Shown one piece after another: positions 58,198-64,000 of a stretch of DNA of 64,000 nt. The first letter of the stretch is position 1; each line of letters starts with the position of its first letter. The stretch spans positions 204,113 through 268,112 of the forward strand of contig CANQFC010000003.1 of NCBI GenBank assembly GCA_947598155.1. The letters are read 5' to 3'. This stretch comes from an uncultured Clostridia bacterium (GTDB lineage Bacteria > Bacillota > Clostridia > Oscillospirales > Acutalibacteraceae). A program made the position numbers and the translations under genes. The notes beneath the pieces are model-generated. The model was given only the letters and a program-made list of their open reading frames with translations, had not been told where the DNA came from and ran no database searches.

Positions 58198-59224
58198 AGT
58201 CGGCGTTAATGCAACCGAAAGAGTAAAAAATCTCAGAATGATTCGTACAAGCGCCGTCATAAGGAACCCCCTACTTTTGGAGGCGATAGGGCTGTGCCCT
58301 GTTGTCGCTATTGCGTCATCGCTTAAATCCGCTGTGTTTTTGGCTGTTGTAACGGCGCTGGAGCTTATCGTATGCGAGGTGTTGACTTCGCGCTTTTTGA
58401 AAAATGTAAAAAGATATGTCAGGGTGCCGCTATATTTCTTAGTCGGCACATTAATCGTTTACCCGATAATGTATCTTGTAACAAGGTTTATACCGAGTAT
58501 TTCCCTTGAATTCGGCGTATTTTTGCCGCTTATGGCGGTTAATTCTCTGCTGGCGCTTCACTGCGAGCGAGTCGCCGTAAAGAGAACGGTTAAGGACAGC
58601 TTTCTTGACGCAGTATCAGTGTCTGTGAGTTACGGCGTGGTTACCGTTTTAACGGGATTTTTGCGTGAAATAATCGGGAGCGGCACGTTGGGCGGCAAAG
58701 CGTTGGGTCTGCCCGTCAGCTTTTCCGCAATGCTGACCCCGTTCGGAGGACTGCTTATACTCGGATTTTTCGCGGCAATGCTGAAATTTTATATTTACAA
58801 AAAATATCCTCAATCCTCTCCCGACAGAGCGTTCAATACGTCTGAGGTGCGCCAATCCCTCCGAGGTTCCCTGCGGGAGCTTATGAACGACGACTTTAAC
58901 CCGTATGACGACGGCGAGGAGCCATCGGCCTCTTCGGGCGACGCGGATTCGCCGCTTAGAATCCGACGGGACATTTCAAGGAAACCCGAAAAAGAAAAGG
59001 CGGAAAAGGCGCGTAATAACAGAAAGCGAAAACAGGATAAAGAAAAATCTCAAAAAATAAAAAGCGAGCAAAAAACCAAAAACGAAATGATATTGGAAGA
59101 GCTGAACAAATCAGAGGAAAGAACGTATCTTGACGACTTTTCGGATATGCTCACTGACCTTGAAAGCTATAAAGAAAAGGAAAAAGAAAATGAAAACGAC
59201 GTCAAAGGCGGTGGCGAGGAATGA
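58187..59224 (+). CDS. RnfE/NqrD-like membrane protein with long charged tail
   Basis: The 345-residue protein has six hydrophobic segments matching RnfE: NPLLLEAIGLCPVVAIAS (keeping the first cysteine, Cys37), FGVFLPLMAVNSLLAL where the family has VNC (Ser120 replaces the cysteine), and TGFLREIIGSGTLGG. Residues from about 235 to the end form a highly charged, lysine/glutamate-rich cytoplasmic tail absent from normal RnfE (about 200-230 residues). ATG 58187 lies seven bases after GGGAGGTG. It overlaps the RnfD-like gene by 11 bases and the RnfA-like gene by four. Confidence 0.78.
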   Translation: MQNKVGVNATERVKNLRMIRTSAVIRNPLLLEAIGLCPVVAIASSLKSAVFLAVVTALELIVCEVLTSRFLKNVKRYVRVPLYFLVGTLIVYPIMYLVTRFIPSISLEFGVFLPLMAVNSLLALHCERVAVKRTVKDSFLDAVSVSVSYGVVTVLTGFLREIIGSGTLGGKALGLPVSFSAMLTPFGGLLILGFFAAMLKFYIYKKYPQSSPDRAFNTSEVRQSLRGSLRELMNDDFNPYDDGEEPSASSGDADSPLRIRRDISRKPEKEKAEKARNNRKRKQDKEKSQKIKSEQKTKNEMILEELNKSEERTYLDDFSDMLTDLESYKEKEKENENDVKGGGEE

Positions 59225-59796
59225 GAATAATATTTGAACTGTTATACGCTTCGCTTTATGTGTCGTTGATGCAGAATTTAATATTTAACGGCGGTTACGG
59301 GGTAAGCGAAGCGGTGCGTATGAGCGCGAAACCCAGAAAACTCATACCGCTCGCGATGTTTATGACTTATTTTTCGGTGACGGTTTCCGCCGCTTGCGCG
59401 GCGCTGGAGTTTATCCCGAAATTTCACTCTTCAAGCGAGTTTTTTCATATCGCGGTATTTTCGGCGGTCGTATTTGCCGTCTATATTCTGACAATGGCGG
59501 CCGTTCAGATTTACGGTAAAGTTCAGCCGAAAACTGTTCGCAGAATCAGCATTGCGGCGTTTAACACGCTTGTTATGGCAGTGCCTTACATCAATTACCG
59601 CTCGGCGTTTACGTTTACCGAAAGCATAGGAGCGGGGCTCGGAGCAGGGCTCGCCTTTCTTGTCGCCGTGCTATTGATTAACGAGGGCCTTAAACGGCTT
59701 GACCTTAATACGAGCGTTCCGAAATGCTTTAAAGGGACTCCCGCGCTGTTCATTTATACGGCTCTTCTCTCGCTTGGCTTTATGGGACTTAAATAA
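59221..59796 (+). CDS. RnfA/NqrE-like membrane protein lacking cluster cysteines
   Basis: The 191-residue protein has six hydrophobic segments and the RnfA length. Its end CFKGTPALFIYTALLSLGFMGL matches the family FxGxPIxLIxAGLxxLxFxG. The first half-channel motif, normally NNFVLxxxxGICPFLGVS, reads MQNLIFNGGYGVSEAV with the cysteine segment deleted. The second, LPLITTNC, reads VPYINYRS. Both cysteines expected to bind the intramembrane [2Fe-2S] with RnfE are therefore absent. The start overlaps the RnfE-like stop (ATGA). Homology is weaker than for the other two and rests on layout. Confidence 0.65.
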   Translation: MRIIFELLYASLYVSLMQNLIFNGGYGVSEAVRMSAKPRKLIPLAMFMTYFSVTVSAACAALEFIPKFHSSSEFFHIAVFSAVVFAVYILTMAAVQIYGKVQPKTVRRISIAAFNTLVMAVPYINYRSAFTFTESIGAGLGAGLAFLVAVLLINEGLKRLDLNTSVPKCFKGTPALFIYTALLSLGFMGLK

Positions 59797-59808
59797 AGGA
59801 TTTTCTGT

Positions 59809-60921
59809 ATGGATAATAAGAACAAAAGACGCCTTCGGGGGTTTTACGAATTTTCAAAAAAATATCCGACTCAAAGGGGCGCCGTCTACGCGATAGGCGA
59901 AAGCAAACGGACTAAAAAACGGGAGCGGCGGAATAAAATTCTTCTCACCTGCTGTGCTTTGGCGCTTGCCGCCGCGGTTTTCGTGCTGTTTCTGTTTTTC
60001 AGGGATTTGTCAAGAAAACCTATTCCCGATGAGCCAAAGGACGAGAAAGCCGAAGTCGTTTCCGCCGACAATATCGGCAAGCTGAAGGTGCTGTGCATTG
60101 AAAACGGCATTTTAGGCGATGAAAACGATTTAAGCAAAAAACTTGAAAACGCAAAAAAGAACGGCTTTAATGCGATAATGCTCGATTTTAAGGATGAGGA
60201 CGGCGGCGTTTTGTTCCCTTGCGCCTCGGAAAATTATAACGGGAAAAACCTAATTTCCCAAAGCGTAATTGAGCAAATTAAGGGCGAGGGATTCGCGGTT
60301 TTGGCAAGGATATACTGTTTCTGCGATTCATACGCTCCTCAGAGGACGGGCGCTTATGTTTATGCCGACGATAAGCTCACCGAGCCGTGGTTTGACGCCC
60401 CGAGCGCGCTTTCCGGCAAGGTTTGGCTCAACCCTGCGGACAGCCGCGCTCAAAATTACATTTTAACGGTTATTGAAGAGGCGGCGGATTTCGGCGCGGA
60501 CTGCATTTACCTTCAGAGCGTTGAATTTCCCGCATCGAAAGAAAATCCTCCCGTGTTTACCGAAAATGACGCCTCGCTTTCACGCAACTTTATTTTGCTG
60601 AATTTCATTGAAAAGGCGGTTGAAAAATCCGGAAAATGCCCCGTAATCCTCGGCTTTTCGTTTGAGGGAATAGAAGGCGACGGCGAAAGATGGGGAGGAA
60701 CGCTTTTCGATTCCGCGGCCGCGGCTTGCTCGCCGGAGATACCGGATTCAGAGAATTACGCAAAATATGTGGGTGATATGTGGAAGGTTTTGAACGACCG
60801 CGCAAAAAATAATTTTTCAACGTTAAATTGCATTCCGACGGTGAAAGACAGACCCGAAAACCGTCAGTTTTACAGTGAACTTAACGAAAACGGCGCCCAA
60901 AGTTATATAATTATCCCGTGA
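59809..60921 (+). CDS. Membrane-anchored glycoside-hydrolase-like (DUF4015-type) protein
   Basis: The 370-residue protein has a basic cytoplasmic N-terminus (residues 1-42), one transmembrane helix (ILLTCCALALAAAVFVLFLFF) and an extracytoplasmic domain. The domain resembles the TIM-barrel putative glycoside hydrolases of the DUF4015 type: KKNGFNAIMLDFKDEDGGVLF, GFAVLARIYCFCDSYAP, WLNPADSRAQNYILTVIEEAADFGADCIYLQSVEF. LDFKDEDG stands at the strand end where these proteins keep a conserved Asp. It starts 12 bases after the RnfA-like gene with AAAGGA, so it is probably cotranscribed. Substrate is unknown; a glycan or wall role is inferred. Confidence 0.72.
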   Translation: MDNKNKRRLRGFYEFSKKYPTQRGAVYAIGESKRTKKRERRNKILLTCCALALAAAVFVLFLFFRDLSRKPIPDEPKDEKAEVVSADNIGKLKVLCIENGILGDENDLSKKLENAKKNGFNAIMLDFKDEDGGVLFPCASENYNGKNLISQSVIEQIKGEGFAVLARIYCFCDSYAPQRTGAYVYADDKLTEPWFDAPSALSGKVWLNPADSRAQNYILTVIEEAADFGADCIYLQSVEFPASKENPPVFTENDASLSRNFILLNFIEKAVEKSGKCPVILGFSFEGIEGDGERWGGTLFDSAAAACSPEIPDSENYAKYVGDMWKVLNDRAKNNFSTLNCIPTVKDRPENRQFYSELNENGAQSYIIIP

Positions 60922-60936
60922 TTTATTAAAAAGCAC

Positions 60937-60965
60937 TTGAAATATATGGTTATTTATTGTAAAAT
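60937..60965 (+). promoter_or_regulatory. Promoter of efp
   Basis: TTGAAA (60937-60942) and TAAAAT (60960-60965) are separated by 17 bases. The leader is about 35 bases. Confidence 0.6.
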
Positions 60966-61003
60966 GTCAGTGAATTTAATTATAAAACGGAGGAATAATA
61001 TCA

Positions 61004-61561
61004 ATGATTTCAGCAGGTGATTTCAGAAACGGAGTTACTTTTGAAGAGGACGGGCAGGTTCTTCAGGTTATTGAGTTTCAGCACGTTAAACCCGGCAAAG
61101 GCGCCGCTTTCGTAAGAACTAAAACAAAAAACGTTATCACGGGGGCGGTTGTTGAAAAGAGCTACAACCCCACGGCGAAATTCCCGACGGCGTTTATTGA
61201 GAGAAGAGATATGGAATACTCATACACCGACGGCGACCTTTACTATTTTATGGACAGCGAAACTTTTGAAATGACGCCTATCGCCCAGAGCGACCTTCCC
61301 GATTCATTCAAATTCGTAAAAGAAAATATGGTTTGCAAAATTCTCTCATATAAAGGAAATGTTTTCGGACTTGAACCGCCGACGTTTGTAAATCTTCAGG
61401 TTACTAAGACCGACCCCGGCTTTGCGGGCAACACGGCGACAAACGCCACAAAACCTGCAACAGTTGAAACGGGCGCGGAGATAAAGGTTCCGCTCTTTAT
61501 TAACGAGGGCGAAATGATTCAGATAGACACTCGCACGGGCGAATATTTGGGCAGAGCATAA
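61004..61561 (+). CDS. efp: Translation elongation factor P
   Basis: The 185-residue factor rescues ribosomes stalled at polyproline. It has the KOW-like N-terminal domain with the loop [14 protein letters not shown] (the lysine at the loop tip is the usual modification site), followed by two OB domains ([22 protein letters not shown] [14 protein letters not shown]) and the C-terminal [17 protein letters not shown]. Length and order are normal. GGAGG lies ten bases before the ATG. Confidence 0.96.
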   Translation: MISAGDFRNGVTFEEDGQVLQVIEFQHVKPGKGAAFVRTKTKNVITGAVVEKSYNPTAKFPTAFIERRDMEYSYTDGDLYYFMDSETFEMTPIAQSDLPDSFKFVKENMVCKILSYKGNVFGLEPPTFVNLQVTKTDPGFAGNTATNATKPATVETGAEIKVPLFINEGEMIQIDTRTGEYLGRA

Positions 61562-61600
61562 TTTTAGGCGGAAAACAGTGTGGACGCCCGCGCTGTTTCG

Positions 61601-61661
61601 GTTCAATAAGGGGCTTGCCCCGTATTTATATTGCCGCCGGAATTTGCCTTTGGCATAATTT
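61601..61661 (-). repeat. Intergenic repeat family, partial copy I
   Basis: GTTCAATAAGGGGCTTGCCC at 61601-61620 is the best-conserved form of the CCCCTTATTGAA end, reversed. The sequence beyond 61625 matches the family only loosely (TTGCCGCCGG, GCATAATTT). It lies in the 180-base gap between efp and the zinc-ribbon gene. Confidence 0.6.
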
Positions 61662-61741
61662 TGAGTCGGCTGAATTAAATCACGCCTTGTACGGCTACAA
61701 CAAGGGTACATCGTGAATAATATTGTAGCCGGAAAGGCAAT

Positions 61742-62158
61742 GTGATTAAAATGACAATTACTGAAAAAGTAGCTCATCTTAAAGGCCTTGTCGAGGGAAT
61801 GGACTTTGACGGTGACAAAAAAGAAACAAAAGTTTTAAACGAAATTCTCGATGTACTTGAGGATATTGCTCTTACGGTTTCAGACCTTGACGACGAAATG
61901 GGTCTTGTTACGGAGCAGCTTGACGCGGTTGACGAAGATCTCGCTGAGCTTGAGGAGATTTTCTATGACGAATGCGATGACTGCTGTGACTGTGATTCCG
62001 ACGACGATATGTATGAGGTTAAATGTCCTAACTGCGGCGAAACGGTTTATTTCGACGAGGACATCGTTATGGAGGGTTCGGCGGAGTGTCCTAATTGCGG
62101 CACAGAGCTTGAATTTGACGTTGACTGTGACTGCGATGATTGCGGCGACAGCGAATAA
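61742..62158 (+). CDS. Acidic zinc-ribbon protein (CD1247-like)
   Basis: The 138-residue protein has an N-terminal helical hairpin (EKVAHLKGLVEGMDF, ILDVLEDIALTVSDLDDEM), an acidic linker with the cluster ECDDCCDCDSDDD, a zinc ribbon of two CPNCG knuckles (VKCPNCGETVYF and AECPNCGTELEF) and a second acidic Cys-rich tail (DCDCDDCGD). CD1247-type N-terminal helix plus zinc ribbon proteins are conserved in Clostridia without assigned function. GTG 61742 has AAAGG four bases upstream; ATG 61751 is also possible. The net charge is very negative, and 16 cysteines or so suggest metal binding. Confidence 0.78.
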   Translation: MIKMTITEKVAHLKGLVEGMDFDGDKKETKVLNEILDVLEDIALTVSDLDDEMGLVTEQLDAVDEDLAELEEIFYDECDDCCDCDSDDDMYEVKCPNCGETVYFDEDIVMEGSAECPNCGTELEFDVDCDCDDCGDSE

Positions 62159-62201
62159 TCGGTCACACGTTAAATAATTATCTGTTTTAATAATTATCTG
62201 T

Positions 62202-62242
62202 CTGCTGATAAATACATTATATTTATCAGCAGTTTTTTTTTT
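62202..62242 (+). terminator. Strong terminator before the methyltransferase gene
   Basis: CTGCTGATAAATA (62202-62214) pairs perfectly with TATTTATCAGCAG (62220-62232), followed by ten T. The methyltransferase ribosome-binding site GGAGG starts only a few bases after the T-run, so that gene has little room for its own promoter; it may depend on read-through or on a start within the hairpin region. Confidence 0.85.
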
Positions 62243-62254
62243 GGAGGATTTAGT

Positions 62255-63025
62255 ATGCTTTACAAAAAGAATATTGACAACGGAAAAGGCTTTGACTGGG
62301 GGCTTACAAGCTCGGATTATGCGAAATTCAGAGATATTTACCCCAAAGAGCTGTATGACAGACTTCGCCTTTTGAGCGTTGCGGCTGATAACACAAGCTG
62401 GCTTGATTTGGGCACGGGAACGGGGATACTGCCCCAGAATTTATACAATGAAAGGGCGCAGATTACGGCAGTAGACATTACAAAGGAACAGATAGATTAC
62501 GCCCGCAAAAATGCGGAGGAAAATGGTCAAAAAATAAATTATATTGTTGCGCCCGCCGAAAATACGGGGCTCCCAGACAACAGCTTTGACTGCATTACTG
62601 CGGCGCAGTGCTTTTGGTATTTTGAGCGTGAAAAGATTATTTCCGAAATCAAAAGAATGATAAAACCGGGCGGAAAGTTCATAAAAATATATTTGGCTTA
62701 TACCTTAGACGATGAGATAGCGAAAACAAGCCATGAGCTTGTAAAAAAGACAAACAAAAACTGGACGCCCGGCGCGAACGGGGCGAAAGATATGTTTGAC
62801 GATATATTCCCCGGCAGGGAGACGGAGAGCTTTTACTGCGACCTGCCCTTCACCCGTGAAAGCTGGCACGGCAGAATGTGCGCCTGCAGAGGAACGCTTG
62901 CGTCAATGGACAAAAAAACATTTGAAAAGTGGAGTAAAAAGCACTTGAAATTCCTTGAATCCTGTCCGGAGAAATTTACGATAAAGCACAAGCTGTATAT
63001 CAGCAGCTTTACCGTGGAAAAATAG
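62255..63025 (+). CDS. SAM-dependent methyltransferase (class I)
   Basis: The 256-residue enzyme has the Rossmann motif I TSWLDLGTGTGILPQNL near residue 47, the acidic motif II ITAVDITKEQIDYAR, and FDCITAAQCFWYFEREK (motif IV). The FDCITAAQCFWYF segment and MIKPGGKFIKIYLAY match UbiE/Methyltransf_11-type enzymes acting on small molecules. A GGAGG lies upstream of the ATG. A strong terminator immediately precedes it. Substrate is unknown. Confidence 0.85.
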   Translation: MLYKKNIDNGKGFDWGLTSSDYAKFRDIYPKELYDRLRLLSVAADNTSWLDLGTGTGILPQNLYNERAQITAVDITKEQIDYARKNAEENGQKINYIVAPAENTGLPDNSFDCITAAQCFWYFEREKIISEIKRMIKPGGKFIKIYLAYTLDDEIAKTSHELVKKTNKNWTPGANGAKDMFDDIFPGRETESFYCDLPFTRESWHGRMCACRGTLASMDKKTFEKWSKKHLKFLESCPEKFTIKHKLYISSFTVEK

Positions 63026-63087
63026 AAATTACCAAAGCGCCGCTTTATTCGGTTGCTTTGCAACCCTTTCGCATTTGTATGTCCCCA

Positions 63088-63126
63088 GCCTTGCCACGCC
63101 CTTGACGGGGCAAGCCCTTTTTGAAC
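63088..63126 (+). repeat. Intergenic repeat family, terminal hairpin J
   Basis: GCCTTGCCACGCC and GACGGGGCAAGCCC form the terminal hairpin of the family, followed by TTTTTGAAC. Only this end is present. It lies just upstream of the perfect promoter of the DUF4160/DUF2442 operon. Confidence 0.65.
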
Positions 63127-63130
63127 ATTA

Positions 63131-63159
63131 TTGACAATATCACGATACCGTGATATAAT
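63131..63159 (+). promoter_or_regulatory. Perfect consensus promoter with overlapping operator, DUF4160/DUF2442 operon
   Basis: TTGACA (63131-63136) and TATAAT (63154-63159) with a 17-base spacer match the sigma-A consensus completely. A perfect inverted repeat ATATCACG-ATAC-CGTGATAT (63137-63156) fills the spacer and enters the -10, so a bound dimer would block polymerase. This is the layout of autoregulated operons. Confidence 0.85.
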
Positions 63160-63183
63160 GTAAGTGAAAGGAGAGATTATCTT

Positions 63184-63438
63184 ATGCCTGTATTATCAAG
63201 ATTTTACGGAATCGTTATCCGTATGTATTTTCAGCAGGCAGAACACAATCCGCCACATTTCCACGCAATTTACGGTGAACATATGGCCGCGATATGTATT
63301 AACGACGGTACTGTTTTAGAAGGAGAGCTTCCCAAGAAAGCCCTTGAAATGGTTCTCGAATGGAGCGATATGCACAAGGATGAGCTTTTGAAGATTTGGG
63401 AAACCCAAGAGTTTATTACTCTTTCTCCGCTTGAGTAA
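63184..63438 (+). CDS. DUF4160-domain protein
   Basis: The 84-residue protein matches DUF4160: MPVLSRFYGIVIRMYFQQAEHNPPHFHAIYGEH then ALEMVLEWSDMHKDELLKIWE (cited in parts). The HNPPHFHA motif, with closely spaced histidines, is the family hallmark. Members are commonly encoded next to DUF2442 proteins and this pairing has been discussed as toxin-antitoxin-like; activity here is not shown. The gene has a GAAAGGAGAG site, a perfect promoter and an operator-like palindrome. The DUF2442 gene follows after 12 bases. Confidence 0.85.
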   Translation: MPVLSRFYGIVIRMYFQQAEHNPPHFHAIYGEHMAAICINDGTVLEGELPKKALEMVLEWSDMHKDELLKIWETQEFITLSPLE

Positions 63439-63450
63439 GGAGGCTTTGGT

Positions 63451-63894
63451 ATGTTCCATAAGGTTAAAAATGTAAACGCTCTGCCTGATTATAAGCTCAG
63501 CGTTCAGTTTACCGAGGGCGTAACAAAAATTTATGATGTAGCGCCGCTTTTTGAAAAGTATAGTTTCTTTTTACCCCTTAAAGATTCAATCGAGCTTTTC
63601 AGATCTGTGATTGTTGATCAAGGCGGTTACGGCATTATATGGAACGATGATATTGACATCTCCTGCGATGAACTTTGGGCAAACGGTGAAGAAATTGACA
63701 CGCCCTTTGACGGACTTATGGCTTTCAGCGATGCAACATTCCTTTGGAATCTGAACGAAAGTACACTCCGCAAGGCTATTGCATACGGCAAGCTTGTAAA
63801 CGGTGTTGATGTTTGCAAATTCGGTAAACAATGGATTGTTTCAATGGAAGCTATGAAACGAGAGTACGGCGAGCCGGTAAGAACAAAAAACTAA
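63451..63894 (+). CDS. DUF2442 protein with C-terminal HTH-like extension
   Basis: Residues 1-80 of this 147-residue protein match DUF2442 (YKLSVQFTEGVTKIYDVAPLFE and GYGIIWNDDIDISCDELW). The C-terminal 50 residues (FLWNLNESTLRKAIAYGKL, GVDVCKFGKQWIVSMEAMKREYGEP) have the shape of a small excisionase/MerR-like helix-turn-helix with a winged KxGxxWxI segment. That would provide a DNA-binding part able to recognise the palindrome upstream of the pair, making it the likely antitoxin or repressor (inference). AGGAGG lies upstream of the ATG. Confidence 0.8.
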   Translation: MFHKVKNVNALPDYKLSVQFTEGVTKIYDVAPLFEKYSFFLPLKDSIELFRSVIVDQGGYGIIWNDDIDISCDELWANGEEIDTPFDGLMAFSDATFLWNLNESTLRKAIAYGKLVNGVDVCKFGKQWIVSMEAMKREYGEPVRTKN

Positions 63895-63952
63895 ATAAAA
63901 AAGAAAAAGCCCCGTTGGGAAAGTGAACAAGTCCGTAAAAAATGGACAATAG

Positions 63953-63994
63953 AAAAAAGCCCCCTGTTGATGTAGAATATATATCAAGAGGGGG
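63953..63994 (-). terminator. Minus-strand terminator at the right edge
   Basis: Read on the minus strand, CCCCCTCTTGAT (from 63983-63994) pairs with ATCAACAGGGGG (63960-63971) with one mismatch, followed by a T-run (63953-63958). It implies a minus-strand gene ending just beyond the window. The bases 63895-63950 hold no recognisable gene. Confidence 0.55.
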
Positions 63995-64000
63995 ATATTA

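Noticed and set aside
63895..64000. Start of an insertion sequence at the right edge
   Set aside because: The 106 bases show a terminator-like hairpin but no transposase frame or matching inverted repeat within the window.

Overview
The window reads as chromosome of a low-to-mid GC, Gram-positive, endospore-forming anaerobe of the Clostridia (perhaps the Oscillospirales; that rank is inference). The evidence is a spoIIE gene, the Firmicutes-type rny-ymdB pair, a TagGH-type teichoic-acid exporter, a CDP-glycerol-type wall polymer cluster, a split transketolase, and sigma-A promoters with 17-base spacers and Gram-positive extended -10 boxes. No transposase, integrase, phage gene, CRISPR array or rRNA was found.

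Layout. 1-9.8 kb: the 5' two thirds of spoIIE (minus strand, running off the left edge), an orphan MinD-like ATPase, mgsA, the overlapping hisS-aspS pair and a small membrane protein, then convergent asnS, a GH28 pectin-type hydrolase and tRNA-Leu(GAG). 9.8-13.5 kb: a minus-strand operon of aminotransferase, rsmA, TSCPD protein and cca. 13.8-20.6 kb: an arginase-family enzyme, a hairpin-rich island bounded by two identical terminator hairpins, a three-gene membrane operon (bPH2, zinc-ribbon/TPR, polytopic protein) and secA.

20.7-37.2 kb is accessory metabolism. An operon carries two SCP2-like proteins flanking a class III aminotransferase and a split transketolase. It is followed by sugar genes: two GPH transporters, a GH36 alpha-galactosidase, a GH4 enzyme, a PfkB kinase, a TetR regulator, an FGGY kinase and a BspA-type leucine-rich-repeat lipoprotein. 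37.5-45 kb: rny, ymdB, an orphan solute-binding lipoprotein, recG, an HTH protein and a membrane-anchored alpha/beta hydrolase. 45.2-56.1 kb is cell surface: a DUF4097 protein, a glycosyltransferase, an acyltransferase, and a seven-gene minus-strand operon (tagG, tagH, licD, IspD/TarI-type cytidylyltransferase, epimerase, two CDP-glycerol glycerophosphotransferases) predicted to make, decorate and export a teichoic-acid-like polymer.

56.3-64 kb: rpe, then a reduced Rnf-like trio (RnfD, RnfE, RnfA relatives) that has lost most of the cysteines expected for the intramembrane [2Fe-2S] cluster, a membrane-anchored glycoside-hydrolase-like protein, efp, a zinc-ribbon protein, a methyltransferase and a DUF4160/DUF2442 pair. 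That pair is driven by a perfect sigma-A promoter overlapped by a perfect inverted repeat, an arrangement typical of an autoregulated toxin-antitoxin-like module.

Across 20-63 kb an intergenic repeat family recurs (full copies about 130-145 bases, plus deletion forms and solo ends), always outside genes. The repeat family, the cysteine-poor Rnf trio, the SCP2/aminotransferase/transketolase operon and the DUF4160/DUF2442 module are the best candidates for something undescribed.
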